Source: Schauerella fraxinea (GTDB taxonomy: Bacteria > Pseudomonadota > Gammaproteobacteria > Burkholderiales > Burkholderiaceae_B). From it: a stretch of DNA of 64,000 bases. The position numbers and the translations under genes were made by a program. The notes beneath the pieces were generated by a model. That model made no database searches and was not told where the DNA came from. It worked only from the letters and a program-made list of their open reading frames with translations. Positions 9,458-18,289 of the stretch are shown here, one piece after another (position 1 is the stretch's first letter; the number at the start of each line of letters is the position of its first letter). The stretch covers positions 496,001 to 560,000 of the forward strand of contig JAVDKK010000004.1 in the NCBI GenBank assembly GCA_030849945.1, written 5' to 3'.

Positions 9458-9757
9458 TCAAGAACCAGCAGCGGCAACCGCATCCATCAGAATATAGGTT
9501 CCCTTGTCTCGCTGATGGGCATCAATCTGAGGCACGAGACGGCGGAAATGCTCACTCGCGCAATGAAGATCCAAAGCCGCACGATCAGGCCACGTCTCGA
9601 TGAAAACAAAGTGACCCGGGTCTTTCTGATCCGTGAACAGGTCATAGCTGATGCACAGGGGTTCCTGACGAGTGAGTTCCACCAGTTCTTGATAGAGCGG
9701 AAGAACGTTCTCGACTGCCTCGACTCGAATGAAATCCTGCGCGATTACTTTAAGCAC
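9458..9757 (-). CDS. Antibiotic biosynthesis monooxygenase (ABM/YgiN-like) domain protein
   Basis: 99 residues from a GTG at 9757, chosen because AAGGGAG lies 5 bases upstream; the ATG at 9799 has no such site. The sequence has the ferredoxin-like ABM fold pattern: KVIAQDFIRVEAVE, then PGHFVFIETWPDRAALDLHCASEHF, where the W and H positions are typical of YgiN-type quinol monooxygenases. Such proteins are small, cofactor-free and often dimeric. It stands alone in a sparse region. The natural substrate cannot be read from the sequence. Confidence 0.8.
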   Translation of the reverse strand: MLKVIAQDFIRVEAVENVLPLYQELVELTRQEPLCISYDLFTDQKDPGHFVFIETWPDRAALDLHCASEHFRRLVPQIDAHQRDKGTYILMDAVAAAGS

Positions 9758-10206
9758 TCTTTCTCCCTTGGCTACTACATAGCAGCGCAGGCTGCCCACT
9801 GCAGCTCGTGCGGGCGCATCTCGCGCCTATGGACGACGACATCGCATTTTAATGGCGCACAGCATGTCAGCGTTGTGTCGACGAACTTGTGCTCAGTCTC
9901 TCTTGGTACCAGGCTCCCCAACGGGTTAATCGTAGGTCGTGGTTCCAGCATGCCTCAAAGGAGCAAGGAAGCAGAGGTAGAGGAATGGACGCCTGCGCTG
10001 ATCCAATGTGGGTAGCCAACCCGCACAAGCACAGTTTCACCAACCCGCACGGCCACAGTCTCACCGTGATGATGCAAGACTATGTCAGGTGGATATGGGG
10101 TGCAGATCGAGGGCGAAACATCGACGCAGTGAATTGGTCGATCAGTGCGAATCCGCAATAGAACCGCGGCGCAGTAGAACCGCGGCAAACTCGAAGCAGA
10201 AATGAA
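9758..10206. other. Non-coding stretch between the ABM gene and tRNA-Ser
   Basis: Open frames here are short and lack family resemblance or ribosome sites. The only structure I see is a 24-bp tandem duplication at 10017-10064. The ABM gene promoter is presumably on its left side. Confidence 0.4.
10017..10064. repeat. 24-bp imperfect tandem duplication
   Basis: Two adjacent 24-bp units, 10017-10040 and 10041-10064, both begin CAACCCGCAC and end in a CAC. They differ at a few positions. The function is unknown. Confidence 0.7.
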
Positions 10207-10230
10207 AAAGCCCTGACGAGTCAGGGCTTT
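10207..10230. terminator. Intrinsic terminator downstream of tRNA-Ser
   Basis: AAAGCCCTGA and its exact complement enclose a 4-nt CGAG loop, with A/T runs on both sides. It lies on the 3' side of the minus-strand tRNA-Ser. Confidence 0.85.
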
Positions 10231-10243
10231 AACACACAACTTC

Positions 10244-10335
10244 TGGCGGAGACGGAGGGATTCGAACCCTCGATGCAGTTTAACCCACATGCTCCCTTAG
10301 CAGGGGAGTACCTTCAACCACTCGGCCACGTCTCC
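10244..10335 (-). tRNA. tRNA-Ser (anticodon GCT)
   Basis: The minus strand gives a class II tRNA: acceptor GGAGACG/CGTCTCC with discriminator G and encoded CCA, anticodon stem CTCCC/GGGAG around loop CTGCTAA (anticodon GCT, codons AGC/AGU), a long variable arm, and T arm GGGTTCGAATCC. Confidence 0.97.
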
Positions 10336-10392
10336 GCGAAGCACAGAATTCTAGCACGGTTTTTATCACTACTCCGCGCTAGCCTTCTACGC

Positions 10393-11661
10393 TCAAACCT
10401 TGTCGGTTCCCGGCGCTTGATCAAGGCCGAAAGCCTTGTGCAATGCGCGCACGCCGAGCTCCATGTACTTGTCGTCGATGATGACGGACGTCTTGATTTC
10501 GCTGGTGCTGATCATCTGGATGTTGATGTTGTCGGCAGACAGCGTCTGGAACATCAGGCTGGCCACGCCAACGTGCGAGCGCATGCCGATACCGACGATC
10601 GAGACCTTGGCGACTTTCTCGTCCGTGACGAGTTCGCGGGCCTGAACGGCCGGGATCACGTCGCGCTTGAGCACGTCGACCGTGCGTTGGAACTCGTTGC
10701 GGTTAACCGTGAACGAGAAGTCGGTGGTGCCGGCAACCGATTGGTTTTGCACAATCATGTCGACATCGATATTGGCCGCGGCTACGGGGCCGAGGATGGA
10801 GTAGGCGATGCCGGGCTTGTCCGGAACACCCAACAACGTAATTTTGGCTTCGTCGCGGCTGAAGGCGATACCGGAGACAACGGCGGCTTCCATTTTTTCG
10901 TCTTCCTCAAAAGTAATCAGCGTGCCCGAACGCATTTCGTCGTCGAGCGGAATGAGCGGGTCCGTCAGCGATGACAGTACGCGGGTCGGCACACGGTATT
11001 TACCGGCGAACTCGACCGAGCGGATCTGCAGCACCTTGGAACCCAAGGAGGCCATTTCAAGCATTTCTTCAAAGGAAATGACGGCCATGCGGCGCGCCTC
11101 GGGCACGACGCGCGGATCGGTGGTGTACACGCCATCCACATCGGTGAAGATCAGGCACTCATCGGCCTTGATGGCGGCCGCCACTGCAACTGCGGAGGTA
11201 TCGGAACCGCCCCGCCCCAGCGTGGTGATGTGACCCTCGTCGTCGATGCCCTGGAAGCCTGTGACCACGACCACTTTACCGGCGTCGAGATCGGCACGGA
11301 TGCGCGTATCTTCGATCGAGGTAATGCGGGCCTTGGTATAGGACGAATCGGTGCGCACAGGCACTTGCCAGCCCGTGTAGCTGCGGGCGGGTACGCCTTC
11401 GGCTTGTAGGGCGATCGCAAGCAAGGCGCTGCTGGCCTGCTCGCCGGTGGCGGCGACCATGTCGAGTTCACGACCGTCGGGTTGCGGCGCGAGTTCGCGC
11501 GCGAGTCCCAACAAACGGTTGGTTTCACCCGCCATGGCGGAAGGGACGACAACGACCTGGTGGCCTGCGGCATGCCACTTGGCGACGCGGCGCGCCACAT
11601 TTTTGATGCGCTCAACCGAGCCCATCGACGTGCCGCCATACTTATGGACGATTAGGGACAT
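10393..11661 (-). CDS. lysC: Aspartate kinase
   Basis: 422 residues, the size of a monofunctional aspartokinase. It phosphorylates aspartate in the first step to lysine, threonine, methionine and diaminopimelate. The N-terminus VHKYGGTSMGS is the kinase signature. GGSDTSAVAVAAA at about 145-160 and FTDVDGVYTTDPR at about 172-184 are conserved nucleotide and substrate loops. Two ACT domains fill residues about 265-410, the usual site of lysine/threonine feedback. It lies 57 bp upstream of tRNA-Ser and about 90 bp downstream of tilS on the same strand, an order familiar from Bordetella. No lysine riboswitch is seen upstream. Confidence 0.97.
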   Translation of the reverse strand: MSLIVHKYGGTSMGSVERIKNVARRVAKWHAAGHQVVVVPSAMAGETNRLLGLARELAPQPDGRELDMVAATGEQASSALLAIALQAEGVPARSYTGWQVPVRTDSSYTKARITSIEDTRIRADLDAGKVVVVTGFQGIDDEGHITTLGRGGSDTSAVAVAAAIKADECLIFTDVDGVYTTDPRVVPEARRMAVISFEEMLEMASLGSKVLQIRSVEFAGKYRVPTRVLSSLTDPLIPLDDEMRSGTLITFEEDEKMEAAVVSGIAFSRDEAKITLLGVPDKPGIAYSILGPVAAANIDVDMIVQNQSVAGTTDFSFTVNRNEFQRTVDVLKRDVIPAVQARELVTDEKVAKVSIVGIGMRSHVGVASLMFQTLSADNINIQMISTSEIKTSVIIDDKYMELGVRALHKAFGLDQAPGTDKV

Positions 11662-11751
11662 CTATCTCATTCTCTGGCTAGGTTCCCTGCCGGGAGCAGC
11701 TGGCAGGCAAAGCTCACTAGTGTAACGCGTGATGATGACGTTGAGAACCGT

Positions 11752-12780
11752 TCAGGTTTTCTCGACGCAGATACGGCCGCGTACGCAGACGATGCAGAAC
11801 GTGCCATGCTGCCAACGCAACTGCCGATCGTGCCCCAGGCTATGCAACTGACGCAATTGCCGCGCAAGTTCGCTCAGGCGGGCATCGGTCGGCATGGGCG
11901 CACCCGACCGATCCAGCCAATGGCGCAGCACCTGACGTTGCCGAGCGGGCGACAAGGTGCGCCATGCCGCAAGCGACACGCTGGCGCCGTCGGACGAAGG
12001 CTCGAGCCGTGCCAAATCTTCCGCTGCCACTTCGGCGAGAATTTCGTTTGCCTCGCGCATATGCCGGGCGTGCCGAGCGAGGATGCCGCGCCATTGCGGC
12101 CAGCGCGCATTGAGCACCGGCGCGAGCAAGGTGCGCACAGCCGCGCGCGTGTAAGCGGGGTCGGCATTACTGGGATCCTCGACCGGCACCCAACCTGTGG
12201 CCTCGGCGAACCGCGTGGCGGCCTCACGGAGCACCGAGCGTTCGATGTTCAACCAGGGGCGCACGAGCGTGAGGCCTTGTCGGTGTGAGTGTTCGGCCAT
12301 GCCGCCCATGCCGGCCACCCCACTGCCGCGCAGGAGCCTGAGCAGGACCGTTTCGGCCTGGTCGTCGCGATGGTGCGCCATCCACAAGGTGTCGATATCG
12401 GCGGCGGCAGCCATCTGGGCGAAGGCCGCATAACGTGCCTCGCGCGCGGCCGCCTCGATGCCGCGGCCGGTGTCGCGCGCGACCTCGACGTGCACCACAT
12501 CGAGCGGCAGATCGAGCCCCGCACACAAGGCGCGAACGTCGTCGGCCCAGCGATCCGCGGCAGCGAACAAACCGTGATGAATATGAAAGGCGCGAATAGG
12601 CTGTGCAGCCCCGCTCGCTTCTCGCGCCACGGCGACCGTCGCCAGCGCGAGCATGGCCGAGTCGGCGCCACCGCTCAACGCAATGGCGATACGGGCCTGG
12701 GGATGCGTCGTGAAGGCCGTACGCACGGCCTGCAGCGCTGCCGGGCTCAAGACCCCCGAATGCACGACCATGTCAGACAT
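11752..12780 (-). CDS. tilS: tRNA(Ile)-lysidine synthase
   Basis: 342 residues with the PP-loop motif SGGADS at 36-41, which binds ATP. The enzyme attaches lysine to C34 of tRNA-Ile(CAU) so that it reads AUA. MAHHRDDQAETVLLRLLRGSG and the following GLTLVRPWL match TilS. It is shorter than E. coli TilS because the C-terminal substrate-recognition domain is reduced, as in related bacteria. It follows accA by 36 bp on the same strand, so the two are probably co-transcribed. Confidence 0.95.
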   Translation of the reverse strand: MSDMVVHSGVLSPAALQAVRTAFTTHPQARIAIALSGGADSAMLALATVAVAREASGAAQPIRAFHIHHGLFAAADRWADDVRALCAGLDLPLDVVHVEVARDTGRGIEAAAREARYAAFAQMAAAADIDTLWMAHHRDDQAETVLLRLLRGSGVAGMGGMAEHSHRQGLTLVRPWLNIERSVLREAATRFAEATGWVPVEDPSNADPAYTRAAVRTLLAPVLNARWPQWRGILARHARHMREANEILAEVAAEDLARLEPSSDGASVSLAAWRTLSPARQRQVLRHWLDRSGAPMPTDARLSELARQLRQLHSLGHDRQLRWQHGTFCIVCVRGRICVEKT

Positions 12781-12816
12781 CGGGGCGGCCTCGCGCGCGG
12801 CAGCAGGCTTGGACGA

Positions 12817-13782
12817 TTAAGCCCGCACTTCCTGGAAGCGGCCATAGCCCATCAGACGCTTGATGCGCTGATCGACCAGTTCTTCGCTGGATTGACCGGT
12901 GAGTTGGCGCAAGGCGTCGCTCAACGAGCGGCGCAGCAGGCGCGCCATGACGCGCGGATCGCGATGGGCTCCGCCCACGGGTTCGTTGACCACGCGATCG
13001 ACCAGACCGAGATCTTTCAGACGCGGCGCGGTGATCGCCAGGGCTTCTGCGGCCTCGGCGGTTTTGTCGGCGCTGCGCCACAGGATCGACGCACACCCTT
13101 CGGGCGAAATGACCGCATAGGTGGCGTATTGCAGCATCAGCACGGTGTTGCCGACGGCCAACGCCAACGCGCCACCCGAGCCGCCCTCACCGATGATGGT
13201 GGTGACGATCGGCACCTTGAGCTCGGCCATCGCATAGATGTTGTGGCCGATGGCTTCAGACTGGCCGCGCTCTTCGGCGCCGATGCCCGGGTAGGCCCCG
13301 GGGGTGTCGACGAAGGTGAAGACGGGGATCTTGAATTTCTCGGCCAGCCGCATCAGCCGCAAGGCCTTGCGATAGCCCTCAGGGCGCGGCATACCGAAGT
13401 TGCGCATCGCGCGCTCTTTGGTATCGCGACCCTTTTGATGACCGATGACCATGCAGGCGGCGCCATTGAAACGCGCCAGGCCACCGACGATGGATTGATC
13501 GTCGGCATACATGCGGTCGCCGTGCAGCTCGTGGAAATCGGTAAAGATTTCGCGCACGTAGTCCATGGTGTAGGGACGTTGCGGATGGCGGGCGACGAGC
13601 GCGGTCTGCCACGGCGTCAACTTGCCGTAGATTTCCTTGGCCAGGCTTTGGTTTTTTTGCTGCAGCCGGCTGATTTCATCCGAAATATCCACTGCCGAAT
13701 CGGCCTGCACATAGCGCAGTTGCTCGATCTTGTTTTCAAGTTCGGCCAGCGGTTGTTCGAATTCCAGGAATGTATTGCGCAT
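12817..13782 (-). CDS. accA: Acetyl-CoA carboxylase carboxyltransferase, alpha subunit
   Basis: 321 residues, typical AccA length. It begins MRNTFLEFEQPLAELENKI and contains HPQRPYTMDYV, the oxyanion-hole region FVDTPGAYPGIGAEERGQ, and GEGGSGGALALAVGN, which form the carboxybiotin/acetyl-CoA site. With AccD it transfers CO2 from biotin to acetyl-CoA in the first committed step of fatty-acid synthesis. It lies between the alkA-like gene (37 bp upstream) and tilS (36 bp downstream), so the run alkA-accA-tilS-lysC may be one transcript. Confidence 0.97.
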   Translation of the reverse strand: MRNTFLEFEQPLAELENKIEQLRYVQADSAVDISDEISRLQQKNQSLAKEIYGKLTPWQTALVARHPQRPYTMDYVREIFTDFHELHGDRMYADDQSIVGGLARFNGAACMVIGHQKGRDTKERAMRNFGMPRPEGYRKALRLMRLAEKFKIPVFTFVDTPGAYPGIGAEERGQSEAIGHNIYAMAELKVPIVTTIIGEGGSGGALALAVGNTVLMLQYATYAVISPEGCASILWRSADKTAEAAEALAITAPRLKDLGLVDRVVNEPVGGAHRDPRVMARLLRRSLSDALRQLTGQSSEELVDQRIKRLMGYGRFQEVRA

Positions 13783-13819
13783 GGGAAAAGATTCCGTTGA
13801 AGGGCGTCTGCTATCGGGC

Positions 13820-14464
13820 TCAGTACTGAACGGCGACTGCGTCCAGACTGCGCCACAAATACCAGGTGGCGACGGTACGCCAGGGCTGCCAAGCGTTTGA
13901 GACCTCGCGCGCCTCGAAGCGGGAGACGGGCTCGCCGCTAAAGTAATGGAGCGAGATCGCCTTTAGCAAGCCCAAATCGTCCAGCGGCAGGACATCCGGC
14001 CGCTGTAAGTTGAAGATCAGGAACATTTCGGCTGTCCAGCGGCCGATGCCGCGGATGGCGACGAGCTCGGCGATGACCTGCTCGTCCTCCATCTCGGACC
14101 AGCGGTCGGGATGCACCCGCTTCTCGGCAAAGTGCGTGGCCAGATCGATCAAGTACTCGGCTTTGCGCAGCGACAAGCCATTTTCACGCAAACCGGGCAC
14201 GGTGGTCTTGAGCACCGACGCGGGTGACGGCCGTTTACCGGCCAGGTCTTGAAAGCGCACCCACAGGCCATCGGCCGCTTTTACGGTGATCTGCTGCCCA
14301 ATGATGGCGCGCGCCAGGGTGATGAACGGCGTGGTGCTCTCTCCCAACCAGGCTTCAGGATGCTGGGGGATGATTTTCTTGAGAATGCGATCGCGTTCGG
14401 TCAGGTCGGCAACGGCCTCATCCCAATACGCGGGCTTGATCGAGGCGGTTTCGGCGATAGACAT
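13820..14464 (-). CDS. DNA-3-methyladenine glycosylase (HhH-GPD, AlkA-like)
   Basis: 214 residues from the ATG at 14464; the open frame continues upstream, but into cysS. The helix-hairpin-helix motif LVAIRGIGRWTAEMFLIF, followed by RPDVLPLDDLGLLKAI with the catalytic Asp, places it in the HhH-GPD superfamily of base-excision glycosylases. It probably removes 3-methyladenine and related alkylated bases. It is shorter than E. coli AlkA, lacking the N-terminal Ada-like domain, as is common. It lies between cysS (37 bp) and accA (37 bp) on the minus strand. Confidence 0.92.
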   Translation of the reverse strand: MSIAETASIKPAYWDEAVADLTERDRILKKIIPQHPEAWLGESTTPFITLARAIIGQQITVKAADGLWVRFQDLAGKRPSPASVLKTTVPGLRENGLSLRKAEYLIDLATHFAEKRVHPDRWSEMEDEQVIAELVAIRGIGRWTAEMFLIFNLQRPDVLPLDDLGLLKAISLHYFSGEPVSRFEAREVSNAWQPWRTVATWYLWRSLDAVAVQY

Positions 14465-14501
14465 TCGTACGGATCCTTGGGGGCTTGAACCTGTGGGCAC
14501 T

Positions 14502-15950
14502 TCAGGCGCGACGCCATTGAGTGATCCCGCCGGCTTTATCGTCGAGTTCGATGCCGGCGGCACGCAACGCGTCACGCAGGCGATCGGCCTCGGCAAAATC
14601 ACGCGCCTGCTTGGCCGCGCCACGTGCCGCCACCATCGCATCGATATCGGCGTCGGCCAGCGTATCCGGACGCTCGGCAGCACCTGCCGAGTAACGGCTG
14701 GACCATTTGAAATAGGCAGCCGGCGACTGTTGGAGCAAGCTCAGCACGCCGCCCAATGCCTTCAACTGCCCCGATACCGCGGCATCCTTGGTCCGGTTGG
14801 CTTCGGACGCGAGCTCGAACAGCGCGGCGACCGCGCCGGAGCTGTTGAAATCGTCGTCCATCGCAGCCGTGAAGGCGACCGCAGCGGGCGCAGCCCAATC
14901 GACTTCGGCCGCTGCTGGCGGCACATTGAGCAGCGCCTGGTACAGGCGATCGAGCGCGCTCTGCGCATCGGCGAGGTTATCGGGCGCGTAGTTTTGCGCG
15001 CTGCGATAGTGGTTGCGCACGATGAAAAACCGCAACATCTCGGCTTCGCGCGCATTGACGGCGTAATCGGCCACCTCGTCGCTCGGCTCGCCCTGCGCGA
15101 TGGTTTGGCGAATCGTGCGGAAATTGTTGAGCGACTTCGACATCTTGTCGGAATCGACCATCAACGGACCGCAATGAATCCAGGTATTGGCCAACGTGCC
15201 GCCGAATGCCCCTTCGGATTGCGCGATTTCGTTTTCGTGGTGCGGAAACTTCAAATCGGGGCCGCCACCGTGAATATCGAGCGGCTGGCCCAACAGCGCA
15301 TTGGCCATGGCCGAGCATTCGATATGCCAGCCCGGGCGACCCATGCCGTAAGGCGAGGCCCACTTGGTATCGTCCGGCTCCTCGGCCTTGGCCGACTTCC
15401 ACAACACGAAATCCAGCGGATCGCGCTTGGCCGACCCCACCGCCACGCGCTCGCCGGCGCGCAGATCGTCGAGCGATTTGCCCGAAAGCTTGCCGTAGCC
15501 CGGGAACTCGCGCACGGCGAAATTGACGTCGCCATCATCGGCTTGGTAAGCGAGGCCGCGGGCCTCCAGCTTGCTGATGATATCGACCATCTCGCCCACA
15601 TACTGCGTGGCGCGGGGCTCGCGATCGGGCGCCGCGACGCCCAGGGCCCGCTCGTCGGCATGCATGGCGTCGATATAGAATGCGGTGACTTCGCCCAGGC
15701 GCTTATTGGTCTGGACGGCACGGCGGATGATTTTGTCGTCGATATCGGTGATATTGCGGACGTAATCCACGCTGTAGCCGCTATGGCGCAACCAACGCTG
15801 CACGACGTCGAAACTGACGAGCATCCGGGCGTGACCGAGGTGGCAATAGTCGTAGACAGTCATGCCACAGACGTACATCCGCACCTTGCCCGGTTCGACC
15901 GGCTTGAAGGCTTCTTTCTTGCGGGACAACGTATTGTAAATTTGCAGCAT
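14502..15950 (-). CDS. cysS: Cysteinyl-tRNA synthetase
   Basis: 482 residues from the ATG at 15950, giving the canonical N-terminus MLQIYNTLSRKKEAF. The class I signatures are HLGH (residues 37-40, the HIGH motif) and KMSKS at about 270, followed by LNNF. Zinc-binding positions fit CysRS (VCGMTVYD and the ECSA and HHENE stretches). The frame is open up to 16316, but that part overlaps the divergent TPR gene and is not coding. The 120 bp between cysS and the TPR gene must hold both promoters. Confidence 0.97.
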   Translation of the reverse strand: MLQIYNTLSRKKEAFKPVEPGKVRMYVCGMTVYDYCHLGHARMLVSFDVVQRWLRHSGYSVDYVRNITDIDDKIIRRAVQTNKRLGEVTAFYIDAMHADERALGVAAPDREPRATQYVGEMVDIISKLEARGLAYQADDGDVNFAVREFPGYGKLSGKSLDDLRAGERVAVGSAKRDPLDFVLWKSAKAEEPDDTKWASPYGMGRPGWHIECSAMANALLGQPLDIHGGGPDLKFPHHENEIAQSEGAFGGTLANTWIHCGPLMVDSDKMSKSLNNFRTIRQTIAQGEPSDEVADYAVNAREAEMLRFFIVRNHYRSAQNYAPDNLADAQSALDRLYQALLNVPPAAAEVDWAAPAAVAFTAAMDDDFNSSGAVAALFELASEANRTKDAAVSGQLKALGGVLSLLQQSPAAYFKWSSRYSAGAAERPDTLADADIDAMVAARGAAKQARDFAEADRLRDALRAAGIELDDKAGGITQWRRA

Positions 15951-16068
15951 GGCGCGAACGTCTTGGCCGGGGCTAAAATGGCGGTCTTTAAGTATAGCAA
16001 GCGGGCGCACGACGGCGCACGGGCGGGTATGCCCTTGGTCGTAATCGCTCGATATATCGGATGAACTT

Positions 16069-16767
16069 GTGACCACAACGCAGCACGCTTTATCGATTGC
16101 CCTGGCTTGTATGCTGGCCGGCGCGTCGACGACGGTCCTTGCGGCCCAGGCAGCGCCTGGCGGTGCCCTGTACCCGTCGCCCTCGCCCACGGCCACCACG
16201 CTGGACGATCCCGTTCGCGAAGGCGGCTGGGAAGGCTTGGCGCAGCTTTTGGACAAGGCCCGTCCCAGCGTCAATACGGCATTGCAGCCCACGCCATCGC
16301 AGGTCACCAATCGCATCGAACTGCTGTTGAGCCAGGGCCGCTACGACGAAGCCATCACGTTGATCGCAAAACGCAAGGCTGAGCTGGAAGCACGTGCCCC
16401 GCTGGGCGGCGGCACCGACGTACAGCTCGAATTCCTGCATGCCCGCGCCTTGTCCGAAACCGGCAAGACCAATGAAGCCCTCGACATCTACAAGAACATG
16501 ACGGTGTTGTATCCCGAGCTCCCCGAGCCCTGGAACAACATGGCCGCGTTGTACGTGTCGCGCGGCGAGCTCGAAAGCGCCGAGGAAGCACTGCAGGCGG
16601 CGCTTCGTGCGAATCCCAACTACACCACCGCGCGCGCCAATCTGGGCGATGTCCAGATGATGAAGGCGCAGCGTTCGTATCAGCAGGCCGGCACCGGCGC
16701 ACCCAAGCCCTCTTCCCGCCCTGCTGCCGCTCCCGCCCCCACGAAGGCGCCGGGCACCGGTCGATGA
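16069..16767 (+). CDS. Periplasmic tetratricopeptide-repeat protein
   Basis: 232 residues from a GTG at 16069; the nearby ATG at 16061 stops after three codons. Residues 1-26 are a Sec signal peptide ending TTVLAAQA. Residues about 85-195 hold TPR-like helices (LLSQGRYDEAI, ALSETGKTNEALDIY, AALYVSRGELESAEEAL). The C-terminus is Pro/Ala-rich and disordered. It lies 67 bp upstream of the PPIase gene and probably shares its transcript. TPRs usually dock partner proteins; the partner is not known. Confidence 0.85.
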   Translation: MTTTQHALSIALACMLAGASTTVLAAQAAPGGALYPSPSPTATTLDDPVREGGWEGLAQLLDKARPSVNTALQPTPSQVTNRIELLLSQGRYDEAITLIAKRKAELEARAPLGGGTDVQLEFLHARALSETGKTNEALDIYKNMTVLYPELPEPWNNMAALYVSRGELESAEEALQAALRANPNYTTARANLGDVQMMKAQRSYQQAGTGAPKPSSRPAAAPAPTKAPGTGR

Positions 16768-16834
16768 CCGGCTGTACCGCGGCTTCTTCGGCCCCGTGGA
16801 CATTCCACGCTCAAGCACAGGACTCGTTTCGAGA

Positions 16835-17473
16835 ATGATGACCCGTTTCTTGCAATCGCCTCTGTTGCGCGCCTCGATACTTGCCGTGTCGATGTTTGCC
16901 GTCGCCCCTTTGGGCGCCCAGGCTGCGCAGCCCACTTCTACCACTAAGAAAGGAACCGCCTCCATGTCCACGACTCCTCGCGTCGCTCTGCAAACCAACC
17001 TCGGCAAATTCGTCATTACGCTGGACGCCGAAAAAGCGCCCAAGACGGTCGAGAATTTCCTGACCTACGTGAAGGAAGGTTTTTATGACGGCACGGTGTT
17101 TCACCGCGTGATCGACGGCTTCATGATCCAAGGCGGCGGTTTCGAACCCGGCATGAAGCAAAAGCAAACGCATGCACCGGTCGAAAACGAAGCCAACAAC
17201 GGCTTGAAGAACAACCGCTACACCGTCGCCATGGCGCGCACCAGCGACCCGCACTCGGCCACCGCCCAGTTCTTCGTGAACGTGGCCGACAACGACTTCC
17301 TGAACTTCAGCTCGCCCACGCCCAGCGGCTGGGGCTACACGGTATTCGGCACGATTACCGAAGGCACCGACATCATCGACAAGATGCGTGGCGTGAAGAC
17401 GGGCAATCGTGGCTTTCACCAAAACGTGCCGGCCGAAGACATCGTGATCGAGAAGGCCGAAATCGTTGAGTAA
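16835..17473 (+). CDS. Cyclophilin-type peptidyl-prolyl isomerase with signal-peptide leader
   Basis: A cyclophilin domain with HRVIDGFMIQGGGF and TAQFFVNVADN isomerises proline peptide bonds. From the ATG at 16835 (212 residues) there is a Sec signal peptide (residues about 1-30, ending APLGAQAAQ). A second in-frame ATG at 16964 is preceded by AAGGA at nine bases and gives a 169-residue cytosolic protein of classic PpiB size. Either form, or both, may be made. The stop overlaps the lpxH start by 8 bp. This is either PpiA-like with an extra start or a PpiA leader joined to PpiB. Confidence 0.9.
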   Translation: MMTRFLQSPLLRASILAVSMFAVAPLGAQAAQPTSTTKKGTASMSTTPRVALQTNLGKFVITLDAEKAPKTVENFLTYVKEGFYDGTVFHRVIDGFMIQGGGFEPGMKQKQTHAPVENEANNGLKNNRYTVAMARTSDPHSATAQFFVNVADNDFLNFSSPTPSGWGYTVFGTITEGTDIIDKMRGVKTGNRGFHQNVPAEDIVIEKAEIVE

Positions 17474-18239
17474 GCTTGTCCTGCCAGGCACGATCTGGCT
17501 CGCTTCGGATCTGCATCTGGGTCCTCAGGCTCCGGCCACGCAAGAGGCCTTTCTGGCCTTCTTGCAGGCTGCAGCCGACGAGGCCGACGCCCTGATCCTG
17601 CCCGGCGACATCTTCGATGCGTGGATCGGCGACGACGTCATCCGCGCAGCGCCGCCTTGGTTGGCCCAAGCCCTCGCGGGTCTGAAAGCCGCCGGCGCGC
17701 GCACGCAGTTGTGGATCGGCCACGGCAATCGCGACTTTTTGATGGGCCAGGAATTGGCGGACGCCATCGACGCCCGCTTGCTGCCCGATCCCGTGACGTT
17801 GGTCACGGACTTCGGCGAGATATTGCTCTCGCACGGCGACGCATACTGCACCGACGACGCGGCGTATCAGCAGTTTCGTGGCATGGTGCGCGATCCGCGC
17901 TGGCAAAACGAGTTCCTGTCCAAGACGATCCCCGAACGACTCGCGCTTGCGCAAGCCGCGCGCGGCGAAAGCGTCTCGGCCAATCAGGCCAAATCGTCCG
18001 AGATCATGGACGTCAATGCGCAGGCCGTCGCACAAGCGTTTTCGAACGCCGGCGTGGGCGTCATGGTTCATGGTCACACGCACCGGCCTGGCCGCCACGT
18101 GGACATGATCGAGGGGCGCCGCTGTGAACGTTGGGTGTTGCCCGACTGGGACCTGGATCATGCCACACCGCCTCGCGGCGGCTGGATGGTCATCGACCGC
18201 GATGGCCCGCAGGTTTTCGATATCGATCTCGAAGCCTGA
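17466..18239 (+). CDS. lpxH: UDP-2,3-diacylglucosamine diphosphatase
   Basis: 257 residues from a TTG at 17466 that overlaps the end of the PPIase frame by 8 bp, indicating translational coupling. It is a metallophosphoesterase of the LpxH family with ASDLHLG near the N-terminus, GDIFDAWIGDD, GHGNRDF, HGDAYCTDD and VHGHTHRPG, all metal ligands. It cleaves UDP-2,3-diacylglucosamine to lipid X at the inner membrane in lipid A synthesis. Confidence 0.96.
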   Translation: MSKLVLPGTIWLASDLHLGPQAPATQEAFLAFLQAAADEADALILPGDIFDAWIGDDVIRAAPPWLAQALAGLKAAGARTQLWIGHGNRDFLMGQELADAIDARLLPDPVTLVTDFGEILLSHGDAYCTDDAAYQQFRGMVRDPRWQNEFLSKTIPERLALAQAARGESVSANQAKSSEIMDVNAQAVAQAFSNAGVGVMVHGHTHRPGRHVDMIEGRRCERWVLPDWDLDHATPPRGGWMVIDRDGPQVFDIDLEA

Positions 18240-18289
18240 CCCTGCATGCTGGCAGCCTCGCCGTCCAAGCACTTTGGCGGCTGGCGCCT

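Noticed and set aside
9347..10015. 222-residue plus-strand frame
   Set aside because: It is antisense to the well-supported ABM gene and lacks family resemblance.
11662..11751. Lysine riboswitch upstream of lysC
   Set aside because: The 90-bp gap after tilS is too short and shows no lysine riboswitch pattern.
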